NCBI GenBank assembly: GCA_963082975.1
Contig: OY720344.1
Coordinates: forward strand, 81,332,053 to 81,396,052
Origin: Labia minor
Taxonomy: Eukaryota; Arthropoda; Insecta; Dermaptera; Spongiphoridae
Length of the DNA: 64,000 bases
Reading direction: 5' to 3'
Of this stretch, positions 12,201 to 24,200 are shown one piece after another (position 1 is the first letter of the stretch; each line of letters begins with the position of its first letter). A model generated the notes under the pieces. The model had not been told where the DNA came from, made no database searches, and worked only from the letters and a program-made list of their open reading frames with translations. A program made the position numbers and the translations under genes.

Positions 12201-13151
12201 ATACAAACCGCCCGCCACAAGCCACTGATAGGAAAAAGGAAATTGTTATTTATTTATTTTATAATATTAGTAAATTAGGTATAAGGAACTAAAATGACCT
12301 TTATGCATCTCCAGACATAGTTAGGGTTATAAAATCGAGAAGGCTGCGATGGGCAGCGCACGTGGCTAAAATGGGAGAGGAAAGAATGGCGAAAAATATA
12401 TTAACGGGAATGCCGATTGAGAAACGTTGGATTAGTGTGCAATGTAGGAAGGGGCGTGAGAGTGATGGGAGAGGATGGATGGGTATACTTGGAGAAATGT
12501 GGTTGACTAAGAACTTTCGAGTTCCAGAGAGCCACAGTGATAGAAAGATAAGGAAATAAAAACTCTGAAAATGTTTTTATTGCTCAAATTTATACACATG
12601 GACAAAATAGTGGAATGAATGAAGAAAAAATGGCCTGAATTTTACTTAATATTTTTTTTTATTATTTTAATATTAATTAAATAGTTAATTAATTTGAATA
12701 GTGACTCAGTTAAATCATACGCAACTACTAAAACTCTCTAACTAGTTAACGTATTTCAAACTAATTCAGAAAAGTTCTATATACTGCGCAAAATGAGCAA
12801 TGACAGACTTGGACACATGCAAGGAAATTATATGAATGGAAAAAAAACAATTGGAAAAGGTTGTAACTTTTAATTATATTATAAATAAAATATTTTATAT
12901 CAAATATTTAGTTTATTTATTTTTAATAAATTTTCAAAATTATTACCTATATCCGAATTTTTCATTAGTTCTTCATAGGAATCATACACATGTGGTATAC
13001 CATGTTTTGTTGCAAATTCTTTGGCTCGGTTAACATCTCTGGCAGCCACTCCATGAATTGTGTGATGGTCTATAGCCAAGTCCGTTTTAAGTGCATTGCA
13101 AAAATCGTGGCTTATTTTACCAGCACTTAGTATTCCCCAACGAAGAACCAT
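6253..13151 (-). CDS. DHDH: Trans-1,2-dihydrobenzene-1,2-diol dehydrogenase (dimeric dihydrodiol dehydrogenase)
   Basis: Five exons (13151-12947, 8571-8360, 7378-7100, 6890-6689, 6356-6253) join in frame to 1002 nt, 333 residues, against 334 in mammals. This is a GFO/IDH/MocA-family cytosolic oxidoreductase that uses NADP(H) to oxidise aromatic trans-dihydrodiols and some sugars. An N-terminal Rossmann start (RWGILSAGKISHDF) is followed by the family EKPLT motif and then LGGGVILDLGVYTLQ. The Asp177 and Tyr181 in DLGVY match the catalytic pair of the mammalian enzyme. The C-terminal half forms the substrate and dimer domain and ends VRYPNE. Intron 1 (12946-8572, 4.4 kb) contains a complete LINE in the same orientation. 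All splice junctions and codon phases are intact, so the gene looks functional despite the insertion. Confidence 0.92.
8822..12271 (-). mobile_element. Full-length RTE-like non-LTR retrotransposon in DHDH intron 1
   Basis: A 3.45-kb LINE is flanked on both sides by the 11-bp direct repeat aaattaggtat (8811-8821 and 12272-12282). The 3' end lies at 8822 and finishes in a short GAA-type microsatellite rather than poly(A), as in RTE-type elements. A 5' leader of about 460 bp (11809-12271) contains a duplicated AGCCGCCCCTAACCTGGAG block (about 11872-11930). The single open reading frame is uninterrupted. Such completeness with a readable target duplication implies a recent, potentially active insertion. 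Confidence 0.88.
8830..11808 (-). CDS. LINE polyprotein: apurinic-type endonuclease plus reverse transcriptase
   Basis: An uninterrupted 992-residue reading frame encodes the retrotransposition enzyme of the LINE around it. Residues 30-290 are an APE-like endonuclease, with TWNVRSLF and ISELRWPG near the start, ILGDFNAKIG in the middle and SDHNPLV at its end, including the SDH catalytic triad. The reverse transcriptase follows (about 490-780), with KAPGPDGIP, a FVDYEKAFD block and the catalytic YADDTVIL near residue 731. A C-terminal tail (SYLGHILRGNKYQLL...EGRRGPGRRR-SW) completes it. Proteins like this are often mis-annotated as craniofacial development protein 2-like. All catalytic motifs are intact. 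The initiator Met at 11808 is the first in frame; a downstream start is possible. Confidence 0.93.
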   Translation of the reverse strand: MTRNKIQMAPSPGQPLNGQGVRRISRLRIVKTRLRVCTWNVRSLFMAGKLNNAIKEMRRLKVKFMGISELRWPGVGVCSQEGGTLYYSGSESGDRFHRNGVGILVDSEFTRYVKNFVPISDRVMLLQIHGQPFDINILQVYAPTSDSKYDEEVEKFYNTLENTLNSLKKNTINLILGDFNAKIGQGRRGDLVGDFGLGECNERGDRLYDFCQTTEMVVTNTLFKLPKRRLYTWKSPRDSIDNQEPSRNQIDYILINRRFRNCVKRVTTYPGADIGSDHNPLVADMGLALKSVKRKNCNVNIIDTSRLQFEDVRNAVIDDLNGKLMRISIDDLDDINTQWALLKNALVETGSLHLRRTRTMKRRSWMTDEILDLMEERRLLKNNIVEYKKMQFKIRKGIKLAKQIWMTERCEEIEELVSKHDMFNIHVKVKEITGQFRSRPPMSILNEAKKLVTDEAELMKAWQLYAAKLFEDSREEVEIDDCDPEGPKIIKSELIHAISIAKNKKAPGPDGIPMELIKFINEDNIDLVLKIFNNIYNCGVLPEEWLKSTFVTIPKKQYPKNCSDYRLISLMSHMLKTFLRIIHARIRLKCELDLDDSQFGFRNAFGTREALFGFNVLLQKCRDQHKDVFACFVDYEKAFDRIKHTRLIELLCDAGVDEKDIRIIKNLYWRQYAVIRVGKSTTPGIEIQRGVRQGCILSPLLFNLYADRIFKEALEELDMGVKVNGVPISTIKYADDTVILSENIEDLQLLLNKISQIGIKAGLNINIAKTKFMVFSRQPHGNASLHLDNKQVERVRSFKYLGCIINDQLDPDIEIKSRIEAARSTFNKMRSFFCDDNLNLKLRQRMAKCYVWSILLYGVEAWTLKVSTMNRLEAFEMWILRRMLRIPWVERVTNRDVLRRANTQRELLNTVKCRKISYLGHILRGNKYQLLQLILKGKIEGRRGPGRRRQSWLGNIREWTGIRSVGELFRTAENRDVFARVIADVRETGQGT
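12325..12560 (+). mobile_element. LINE C-terminal fragment, family L4, plus orientation
   Basis: The frame from about 12330 reads IKSRRLRWAAHVAKMGEERM followed by AKNILTG and, at its end, LTKNFRVPESHSDR. This is the tail seen in the minus-strand fragments at 42640-43545, 51490-52080 and 63690-64000, where AKNFRV also recurs. The fragment lies beyond the LINE target duplication and belongs to an older, separate insertion. Stops and frame changes show it is dead. Confidence 0.65.
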
Positions 13152-13615
13152 CCTATAATTACTATACTTATATTAGTATTGTTTAAATTCTTAGGATTTA
13201 AAATCATGAAAAGAAAATAATATTCAAGAAGAATTTAAATTAAAATTGCAATAGGATAGCGTCTCTTATTATTATTCCACCAAAATTATAATCAAAAAAT
13301 AAACAAATTAAATAAAACTATTATTTTGCCGGTTGTAAGGCGGGGTTAATGATTTTAATAATGAGAATTAAAGAAAAAAATTAAAAATAAAAGATGAAAT
13401 CACAGTCAAATTCCAGAGATTGCATAAAGATAAATCCCATGATCTATAAGCATTTTAAAACATAATTAGAGTTTTTGATAGGCGGGATTCGTATTATTTC
13501 GATATATAAACATTTATATTAAATGAAGTCTACTATTGTGAGTTGCTCTAAAGGGGTCGCAGGACCACAAAAATGTAGACTACTGCTCTAGAGTGAATGT
13601 AAATTTTTTAAATGT

Positions 13616-14070
13616 CGGGTGGCAGGTCAATAAATCCATGACTTTTTGAATTTCCCGTCTCTTAAATTAAATGGCAACACTGCTCTTATCACCTGACTCC
13701 TGTCGAAATTTGAACTAGCTGGGTCTTTTAGTTTTTGTTTGACATTCATTAATAGCAGACTACTTCGTGAAATGGGGTAGGAAGTACTCCCTCATTTGCC
13801 CTATTCTCCGGATTTAGCCCCGAGTGACCATTTCTTGTTTCCAAACCTGAAGAAATGGCTTGGCGAAAACTCCAACGATGAAATCATCTCATAAACAAAT
13901 CTATTTTGATGTCCTTGACAAATCTTTTTTTTTTTTGGAAGGGAAAAAAATTGTATAAACGTTGGAGGAATTGTATTGAGCTCAAAGGAGGCTATGTTGA
14001 AAAGTAAAATAATTTTTTATCCAAAAACCTGTTTCATTCAAAAAGTCTCGGACTTATTGACCTGCCCTCG
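13616..14070 (+). mobile_element. Internally deleted mariner (MITE-like)
   Basis: Imperfect inverted ends face each other: CGGGTGGCAGGTCAATAAAT at 13616 and, in reverse complement, CGAGGGCAGGTCAATAAGTC at 14070; a TA follows on the right. The interior retains a decayed mariner transposase end on +, recognisable as the remnant of the SPDLAP.D region near 13800-13830 and LDKS...IELKG.YVEK near 13910-14000. Most of the transposase is gone, as is the DDD catalytic set. Confidence 0.75.
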
Positions 14071-14074
14071 TACC

Positions 14075-14869
14075 TTAAAATAAATATATTGGAATATAAA
14101 TATTTTTTATTTTACTATCTAAGTTATAGGTTCTCATTAAGACTTGAACAAAAATATTTTATTATTTTAAAGGGATCAAATGCCCCTGGTTTGACTTCAT
14201 GTATGGGTCTTTAGGCGCGTTACTTTTCAGTCAAAAGGTACAAAACTAGGTTCCGCCTTGTTTCGAGTCCATTCGCTTTAGGTTTTACGGTCTTTAAATT
14301 AGGACCAAATCAACGAGAGTAGGTAGATCATGTGTTTTGACTAAGGCCGCGCCTTTTATCATTGTAGGATTAAGAGTTTGTGTTTTTAGAAGAAATAGGG
14401 GTATATATATAGCCGCCCCTTCACCTCGCAGAATTTGATGAAACTTCGCCAGTTGATTCTTTGATTAATTTTAAGAAACTTTTTCCTTAGGCAATTCTTG
14501 GGTAAACTTCTAGTTTTCGAGATAAAAAGGATTAAAGATTGGATATAAATCCATTGATATGCCATTTAGCTACCATATCTTATCAGTTTGACCAGCAGTG
14601 GGCGCGGCTAATTTTCGGTTTTTTCAGTTCGGATTGTATATAGAAAAATTAAAAAATTAATTAATTAAATAATTTCCCTATATCCAAACTGAACAGAAAA
14701 AAACAAAAATTAGTGAATATGTGAATAATTAGTAAATTAGTCAATAAAAATTACTTAATGGCTGCACATTTCGACATTCATAACCTTCTATTTTATAACT
14801 TATTTTATAACTTATCACGTATTGTTATGTATTGAATCATGTTTTAATGCATCTTAAAACATAACTTAA
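14075..14869. other. Unassigned intergenic stretch
   Basis: This is moderately AT-rich and has no open frame with recognisable content. I see no tandem structure and no match to the repeat families present elsewhere in the window. Confidence 0.5.
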
Positions 14870-14947
14870 CATGATGAGTAAGAATATTCCACATTTTTCT
14901 GCGGACCAGCGAAATTTTCTCGCGGACCACCACTTTGGCAACCGCTG
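14870..14947. mobile_element. hAT-type terminal inverted repeat (right end)
   Basis: The segment ends GGACCACCACTTTGGCAACCGCTG. Its reverse complement starts CAGCGGTTGCCAAAGTGGTG followed by GTCCGCG, the same style as the hAT element at 45458 (CAGAGGTTCTTAAACTGTGG then TCCGCGG). The left partner end was not found upstream, so only one terminus is reported. Confidence 0.5.
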
Positions 14948-15634
14948 GTATATACCATACCCCCCCGCCCCGAGCTCTCTCAAAGACAAATTTTCATTAA
15001 GATTTTCTTTATTTTAAATATTTAAAAAAGTTTTGTAAATGAAACACTGATTTTACAAAATCTGGCAAAAAAATTTAATTTTGTATTTTATTTACTCGTA
15101 TTCACAGTTTTAGAAAGAAAATATTTTTTCCAGCTTTAAGTAAATCATTTTAGCTTTCCTCATGGAACGAGGATAGCTTATACGATGGTCGGAAAATTTT
15201 TATTCCGAGATTTTTCGAGATTTCCACTTTTCAGACGGTTCTGAATCCAAAACTGCAAAAAAAAAAAATTTTGAACCGGCCGGCCGGCAGTTCGTTACCG
15301 AGATTACATCTATACAAAATGAGATATTGTTTTGAAATTTGATATTTAGATTTTTTTTTTTTGGGAATGATGGGCGGGGATTCGATTGTTTTTGGACAAG
15401 ATCGGACCATAACTAAGGGTAGTTTAAAGAAGTCCAAAGCACATTTTATTGATTTTCTCAATAAATACCGATTTTTATGAGAATTATACTATCGTATTAA
15501 ATTTATAGGAATTTACTAAAAGTTTCATTATATTCATTTTTACCCAAACTTAATAATAAAGGAGTTATTTATAAAAAACTACTTTAAGATTTCGAAATCT
15601 TTTCGTCCGCCCGTAGTGGCAGGGCATTTTGAAA

Positions 15635-16745
15635 GAAATCATGTAAAAATCCCTCTCTAAATCAAAAATCCCTATAAATGCAAAAATCCATAAGTAAAAT
15701 ATCCCTAAATAAAAAATTTCCCTAATTTTTTTACTTATTAATAATGAATAGCCGAGGAGACTTGAATGAGGTAGTTATACATCATGCTTGGTGTCATCAC
15801 ATCTGTTCCATCTGGTTTTTTAGCGTCCCACTTTTCATGGTTTACCCTCCTTATGGTCAGAAGCTCATCATGCGAGTCGCGGAATCGTTTCCTAGGTGGA
15901 TCAGGCTTATTACCACGAACATCACGACAGATTTCCAAAGAGATAAGGTTATGCTCAATATGGATTTGCTTAATCAGGACCCATACTGATGTCTTATAAC
16001 CACCTAAGCGAGAACGAAGAGCATTGTTGTAACCTTCCAATGCATTGTTTGTTCGAGGCAAACCCATCAAAGTGGCATCGTAGATGTTCCAATGTTCCAA
16101 TCTCGAATTCGGGGTCACAAAAGTCAGCCAAATATTGTTCACCTAGCCAAGTGCGCTCGAAGTAAGTAAAAAGATCATGAAGTTTTGCCCTGTTGGTCGT
16201 CCAGCTAATGCTTGGTACGCTACAATGACTTTTGATGGTGGTACCAAAGCCAAAGCTGCAAGAGTTCGTAAATGAGTGGAGTTGTCAGGATTATCTATAT
16301 CATTATAGAGCTTCAAAACTTCTGGCATTGACTTGATGTTTCTATATGCATTGAGCAAAATGAAAACGACAACCTCTGATGATAGTAAATTTCATAAATT
16401 TCGCTGAAATGTACGGTGCAAATGGTGTATTTTGTATTTGGAATCATTAAGCTATTAAAACGTATGCTAATAAACGAAATTTGAGTAAATTCCCTTTATT
16501 TTACATACGAATTTGACACCCCTATTTTTTGGAAAAATCACGTAAGTGGACCCTATATATGTATTTTTTGACCTATTTTCCCTACTTTCGATCGAGGCCC
16601 AATTATCTCCTTGGGAGGTCGTGTCTCAGGCAACTGGGTGTCTTGCTCACCATTTAATTTTCTTAATCACAATTAAAATTAATACAAAAATGAAAAATTT
16701 TGTTTTTAGGGATTTTTTCTTTTAGGGATTTTTACCCGTTTCCTT
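15635..16745 (-). pseudogene. Decayed MULE transposon with transposase remnant
   Basis: The termini are rough inverted repeats built on GTAAAAATCCCT...AAATCCCT (about 15641-15680 on the left, reverse-complement at about 16700-16738). Inside, on minus, about 200 codons match the C-terminal part of MULE transposases. LRTLAALALVPPSKVIVAYQ is followed, in a second frame, by LFTYFERTWLGEQYL. A third stretch reads HWNIYDATLMGLPRTNNALE then GYNNALRS, the hallmark LPRTNN.LEG motif. At least one frameshift near 16080-16180 breaks the frame, and the upstream catalytic half is missing. It is therefore a non-functional, internally deleted copy. Confidence 0.75.
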
Positions 16746-16749
16746 TTTG

Positions 16750-19700
16750 AAAAAATTAGTCTTCGTTTCATAATTTTTATGAAATTAACAATTAATGTAT
16801 TAATAATAAAAAATATTTAGAATTTGAGTAATATTTTTATTTATTTTAATAGTTAAATTGGAAAATTTCCCAATCATCTAGTGATCTTATATTAAATCTT
16901 TTGTTTTTTGATTTAGGAGAAATAATAAAATATTTTTTTTTATTTCTTATATTAAATTCTGTACGAAAAAATAAGCAATTTTTTATTTTTGTTAAATTTT
17001 TTTTAAAATAAAATAAACTTATTATACACTAAATTATACTTTAAGAATTTTTTTTCAGATAAAAAGGATTATATTTTTTCTTTTCTATTTGTAATATAGT
17101 ACATAATATACAGCAATTTTAATTTTTTTTTTCTCTCTTGGGGGGGGGGTTAAACCCCAAACCCCCCTCCCTGGTATTAATGTATTTGAGATTTTTGGAA
17201 AGGTCAAAACATTTATTGAAATCCCTAAAAACAAATAATGACCAGCTACTAATATACCATCTAAATAAACCCGGATTTTTAGGTAAGGTTTGAATCTTAC
17301 AAATAAATTGAAAACAAGTCATAATAGAAAAAGTACGATAAACATTTATAAACTATAATGAGAAAAAATGTGCTTATTATATATCCTTGAAAATGAGTTA
17401 ATTTAAAATCTAATAAAAAACAATTAAATACAAATTAAAAATTATTAAAAACTATTTCTAATTATTAAATATATTAACTAAACTATAAAATAAAGAAGAA
17501 ATAACTAAGAAAAACTTTCAAACATACGAGATTTGAAACAAAAATGTATTGTCTTATGTCAAATTTAATGTTTTACCCCACACAATATGATTGACAAGAA
17601 TTTCTCCCTACTTCTTCGGAGCCACCCCCCACTTCTTACCTCCATGACTATATGGGATGTCAATAAATACCAAACCAAAGTTAATAAAAAGGTGAAAAAT
17701 CTATATTTTACAATTAAAACAAGTTTTCTTTGTTTTGACATTCAAATTGCAACTAATTATTTTGTAGTCTCTCTCTCTAATTATATATATCAATAAAAAA
17801 TATTTTAAATTTCGAAAAGATTTTAATTTTTAATATAAAACGAAAATAGGCAGAATATTTTCAGGTGAATTAATTAAAAAAATATACTACGTCAGCTAAG
17901 AGATAAGCACTTTTTTTATATAGAAAATCAGAATAAATATTCTAAAAATAAATTTAATTTCTATAATCAAAGATCAGACCAACAAATTTTAGTTTTAAAA
18001 TGTTAAAAAAGTTGTATTTAAATTTAATTTTTTTTTAAAAAAAAATAAAACGTCCTTAGAATAACCTCTAAATGAAAATTATAATTCTAAATTTTATAAA
18101 AACTTGGCATATAATTTGAATATCATTAAAAAATATATTATTTGAAAGTAAAATATAAAATTGAACTCAAATTAATTTATTAATAAATAATTTACCTTAT
18201 TTCAAAGTTGTTCAATGATGATAGATCTGAAAATCAACTATCTTAATTGAAGGTTTTATCGGTCTTATCAGATTTATTTAAAATGGAATTTTAAAATATT
18301 ACATAAACATTCAATAAATTGTTTCATATCAGAGAAAATCAAATTGTACATTGTAATTAATTTAAGAAAAAATGCTATACAAAAAAAAAGATAATATTCT
18401 AAAAAGCTATTAAATGATCTCTATCTTGATAAAATGTATCTTGAAGCCTGTTGATGGAAAATAATACCAACCAATTTTTGTCTTCTTTAATAATAATAAT
18501 CATAATACTTCAATAATTTCCTTTTATTTTGCTGAAAATTTCAATTTCTAATGATAACCTAATGAAATATTTCGGTTAGAATATTCCTGAATAAATATTA
18601 TTGATCAAATTGGTGAAGAAGTTATTCTCTCTCTTTATGCTCTAACATTCAAGAGTATATTAATCAGTTAAAATTTTCAATCTCATATGAACTATTTGAA
18701 GTTTTCAATAATAGAAATAAAATTGAATATTTATAAATTTAAAATGAAATAAATGTGAACAATTAAAAATTTGGCGAACTAACCGAAATATTTAAAAAAA
18801 AAATGATTACAATTTATAAAGTAAAAGGCGGCAAGTTCCATTCTGTAAGATAATTTTTTAGGTTCTTCATCCTAGAATTAAAGTGCATTAGTAATTAAAT
18901 TAATAATGAATATTATAAAAATAAATATCAATACTTACCTTATAAATATACTTGAAATAAATGTATATTGTTCAAAGTCAATTATAATTTTTTTTAAATC
19001 ATAAATAAAGATAAAATAATAGTTTTTCCGCATAAATAAAATGAGAAATTTAAGACTTATTTCGTACAAAATGCAAGTAATATTTTATATTGTTGGTAAG
19101 AATCAGGATATTGTAATTAGTCTTAAATTTGTCATTTCAGCAGAAAATCTCTCATATATGTATTTAAAAAAAAAAGAAATATAATATATAATATATATAT
19201 AAAGAAATATATAAGATATCACAGTAAAATCAAATTAAATATTACAAAAATATGTTTTAGTTTAGTAATGATAATGCTTAGTAAAAAAACATTTATAGAT
19301 TAAAATATTTGCACATGAAAATGAAATGTTTAAACACGCCTTTTAATATAAATTTTATTTGAAATTTTCATGAATATGCCTAAAAATGTATGTACAATTT
19401 TTTCAATCCCTTCTTTATGAGCCTAAATTAATAACAATTTGTTTTTATATATTTTCTTAAATCATTAAATAATACAATTCAATTTAATGAAATAATTTAA
19501 AATTTAGTTCATTTTTAAAAGTTTGTAGTATACATTATTATAAAAAAATTTTTTCCGATACCTATAATAAATACATATTTTATTAATTCTGAATTAAAAT
19601 TTGACTAAAAAAATATAATTTATTGTCTTATATTAGAGAAAAATAAATAATAGATTTTTCTCTTTTATTTTATATATTTATATATATATATAAATAAATA

Positions 19701-21190
19701 TATATATCGAGAGCTGCGTATGCACAATGGTACCCATGTTCTCCATATACAAAGATTTTCGACTAGTTGATTTTTTGATTAATTATTAAAATGGGAAGGA
19801 TGTGGGAAGAACAGACCGATAATTAAATCAACATATGTATATGTATAGTTTAAAAATCTTAACAAATATTTATAAATTATATTTTTAATACGTATATAAT
19901 TTCAATTCCCTTGGTTGACTTTATAAAATGATTTTTAAGGTCAAATTAATTAACCTTATTCTATTTAAAATTTTTATATTGATTCTGATTAAAGTTATAT
20001 ATTAAAAATGGCTAAAATAAAATTTAATTTATTTGCTTAGTTTTTGCATTTTAATTAAATTAAAAAAAATTAAAATAGAAAAAATTATTGAGTGCAAACA
20101 AATATTTTAGATAAATATCCAAATGAGAAAATTTGTATATTGTTTATGCAAAAACAAAATATGTCTAATCAGATATAATGATATGTCTAATGAGATATTA
20201 TAATTAGATATATGAAAAAAAATATGGATCAAATTGATAAACCTGATAAAGATGTATTTTTTTTGTCCATTCAATTGATTATTTTATTTTTGCACTTCTA
20301 AAGTACAAACAAATTGTGCAAACCTATTCGAACTCAATATATATATATATATATAAATATAAATATAAAACAATAAATAAATATATATATATATATAAAT
20401 ATAATTATATATTCTTCTGAAAGGGTTTGAAAAAAATTCAAATAAAAAATAAAGCAATGTTTATAAATTTTTTGCTAATTTGCATTTTTACAGAGAAATA
20501 AATATATCTATATCTATATGCGTGTGTAAAAAAATTTAATATAACAGTAAAACCTGTTAAATTTTTTAAAGTTTTTATTGAATAGTATTTTTATATAAAA
20601 TATATACAATATGATCTTTTAAAACAAATTAATAATTCCAAAATTAGTTAAAAATAAATAAATTAAATTAATTAATCTTGATATATTTTCGAAAAATATT
20701 GATATTTTAAATAAAGCTAAACCTTTTTCTAATATCAAAAAAAAGTTATTTTCTTATTTATTTTCTATTTTAAAAATTATTATATTTTAATATTAAAAAA
20801 ATTGTTTGCTTTAAAGCCTTTTTTTTTATAAAACATTTAGTTATATATAAAATATTATAACAGGTTTTACTGCAATCTAAATACTTTTTTATTTAAATAA
20901 ATATAAATAACAATATACTAACATATTTTTATCCATGTTATTTTTCAATTAAATTTATTGCTCTTTCGCAGTTTTTTTAATAAAATATACTTTTATTTCT
21001 TTATTATATATATATATATTTATATATATAATAATTTAATAAAGTTTGTTTTATAACCGATTGAACTATAATGTGTACAATATTTTTTTTGTCAATCATT
21101 ATAATATACAAACATTATTAATAAATGTAATCTACAATTTTGATGAAAAAAGTGTATGTATATGAAAAAGATTTTTGAATTGAAAGAGAA
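16750..21190. other. Long AT-rich intergenic region
   Basis: There are 4.4 kb with no recognisable gene or element. Notable only are a G-run/C-run pair around 17142-17168 (ten G then CCCC and CCCCCC runs) and several (TA)n stretches (19185-19202, 19672-19706, 20336-20400, 21005-21030). Part of its right end is expected to be the INTS6 3' UTR. Confidence 0.6.
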
Positions 21191-21214
21191 TGCCCCTAAA
21201 TAAGGCAGAAGATA

Positions 21215-24200
21215 TTAATTTGACGAGGTTGTCCGGGTAGCCGCGGAAGATGATGATGAAGTATTTTTACTTTTTGAACGTGTCACATGATTGTTTGGTG
21301 TAGAGTTATTCGTTAAATTATTTTGTGTTAATGTTTGTAAAAATTGTTCTAATTTATCTGATAATGCTTTTCTCTTGAAACGACCAGATTCCCTAATAGC
21401 ATCTTTAACAATTTTCTGCTTCATTTCTAAAGTTCCTTGAATTAACTGTAGATGTTTAAATAAAATAGTATAATCTAAAAAAGAAAAACAAAACAAAATG
21501 TGGATTAGTTTTTAAATTTTCTTTTTTTTATTAATAAAATTCCAATATAAATTCAATTTCAACTTGTATTTTTTCATATTAATTTCAGAACAATAAAGTT
21601 TTCTTGTTAAAATTTAGGATAAGAAGACTTTTTTAAATTATTTTAAATAAGTACATAAAAAAATCATAGCTTAGAAAATTTCTGAAATATGAAAATTTAA
21701 ACTTAATTATATATATAAATATATATATATTTATATCAAATTTAGAGTTCGTAAAAATCTTGAAGATGTTTTTAAAAAATTATTCTTTTTTACAAGTTGA
21801 AAATGATTTTATTGTATTACTTACTTCTTCCGGGACGTCTAATTTCTTGGTAAATTTTATCCCGAACACTCATATTATGCTTTCGCATTTGGGAAAGTTC
21901 CTCCGCTGTAGGAGGTGGTGGAGGGGGAGGAGGAGGAGGAGGAGGAGGAGGAGCAGGTTTTGGTGGTTCAATGGGCAAATGGTTCGGTTTTACCTCGACG
22001 TATTCAACGTGATTGGCCAATGGTAGCGTGATCCTTGTTTCAGAGAGATGATTGTTGAGGGTCACAGCCGGAACACTGGGGTGATTATCCGTAGTAGGCG
22101 GCGATGAGTCAAGGAGTGGCGGCGGCACTGTAGAAGGTAGAGGAGTCAGAGGACGCGCCGGTACATCCGGGTGGCCTGCAAGCCGAGCGCGAGATGAGTG
22201 CTTGTGCTTAGCACGCAACACCGACCGCTCAGCCCGACGCTCACCTAAGTCTCCGTTCACTAGCCGCGGTGGATCTTCTTCCAGCTCGGGAACTGGGGAT
22301 GAGGGAGGTGAAGAACCCGGGGAACTTAAATAGTGTCCTTCTACTTTGGAAGGAGTAGAGTTCAAAAAGTTTGGAATAAGTGGCAAAGGGGAATCTGGTC
22401 GAGGCGACACGGGTCTCCTAGCCACTGTATCTTTGGGTAACGGCCCCGGTTTTCGTTTACTGGGCAACCGTGGAGACATTGGTTCAGAAGAGGGACGTTT
22501 TGTTCCTTGCCGGGGAGAGGCACCGCCACCTGAACTACCACCACTTTGACCTGTAGAACCTCCTACTAGATCGATATCCGCTTCATCAACCATCATTCGC
22601 TAGGCATAACACAAGTTTAAAATAAATTAAATAATTCATAATAAATCACATAAATATTTATCATTCTAAATAGATAGCTACAATTTAAATAAAAAATTGA
22701 ATTCTACTTACTTTATCAATTTTGAAAGGGTTACCAAACATATGCTGTCTTACTGGAGCTGATTCAATCTCCCTTAGTTGTGGTTGTTGTCTTTTCAAGT
22801 ATTCTTGATAATTACCCATTTGAGCAACAGGCATACTATGTACAAAATCATCATCGAGCAATTTGGTATGTGCATATGAGTGCTGTAAGAAATTTGCTCG
22901 CATCCTAATAACCTGATCAAGAAGCGAACGTCTTGGGATGTCAAATGGATTTCTATAACTTTGATGTCCTCGTGTTGAACGCAAAACTCCAACCATAAAA
23001 CTAGAATAATCGTTGAGTTGATCTCGCATAGAAGTAAACTTGTCTAAAATTATAATAAATAAATACATATTAATGAAAGCAATAAAGTATTTTATATATT
23101 AAATATTTTATGTTTGAAAAAAGCAAAAATACAAAATACATTTAACTAAAAAAATTTATTATTTATTTATTATGAAAAACTGAAATAATAAGAATGACCT
23201 TGAAGTTGTGGATGTGTTACGAGATCTTTTTTAAATTGTGATCGTGATAAAACTCGAATGCCTTCAACTCCAGAAGGTTGAACACCTTTTTGAGGCTTGC
23301 TAATAACTTCATTACACATTCTGTCAAATTCTACTTTTGCTTGAACTTTTAGTCTTTTAAGATAATTCATCACACTATAACTGAGCGAATTGTCCATAGA
23401 TTCAGGTATAAGCGTATGAGCTAGTGTAGTTGGTGCTGCCATTCTCTGAAGAGCTTTTCGAAGAGGCTTAAAATTAGATGAATTAGTTAAATTAACATTT
23501 TTATTTCAAATACATTTATTTTTTATATCTTATCTATTTTGTATATGATTTCTTTATACACTTTTTACTGTAGATGTGCTTGCAATTTTATATCATTTGA
23601 TTAATCCAATAAATAGACAAACAAATAACACAAAGAGAAGATAATTAAGGGAATTTTTATTAAAAGACCACATTATTTGTATAAAATTATTTATTAAATT
23701 AAAATAATTGTACAACGTTTCAACTGCTTATTCTGCAGTCGTTTTCAAGTAACCGTACGCTTGCTCCAATTCAAGCGGACTGTACGCTTGCTCCAATTCA
23801 AGCGGACTGTTACTTGAAAACGACTGCAGAATAAGCAGTTGAAACGTTGTACAATTATTTTAATTTAATAAATAATTTTATACAAATAATGTGGTCTTTT
23901 AATAAAAATTCCCTTAATAATTATATAAATAACCACAAAAGCTTTAATAAATACAAAGAGAAGATTATTCATTATATAAAATAATTAAATTAAAATATAG
24001 ACAATTTTTATAAATTATAAATGTCATGAAAGTTCACTTTTATGTTTATTTTCACAATATGAAAATAATGACAATAACAATGGATATTATTACATTAATG
24101 TGATTAATACAATTTATCAATATAAAGATAATCACAAATTATATTAACGCTGCCATTGGAACAGACGATATCACTATATAATTATGGATCCAATGTCTCA

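Noticed and set aside
15231-15461. 76-codon minus-strand frame left of the MULE
   Set aside because: Low-complexity poly-T/poly-A context and no recognisable motif.
17119-17322. Minus-strand frame ending in GGLGFNPPPKREKKN
   Set aside because: It is generated by the G-run/C-run stretch; no supporting features.
21760-22549. Antisense open frames over the Pro-rich INTS6 exon (Arg-rich and Gly-rich peptides)
   Set aside because: They are shadows of the GC-rich proline-coding exon on the other strand.
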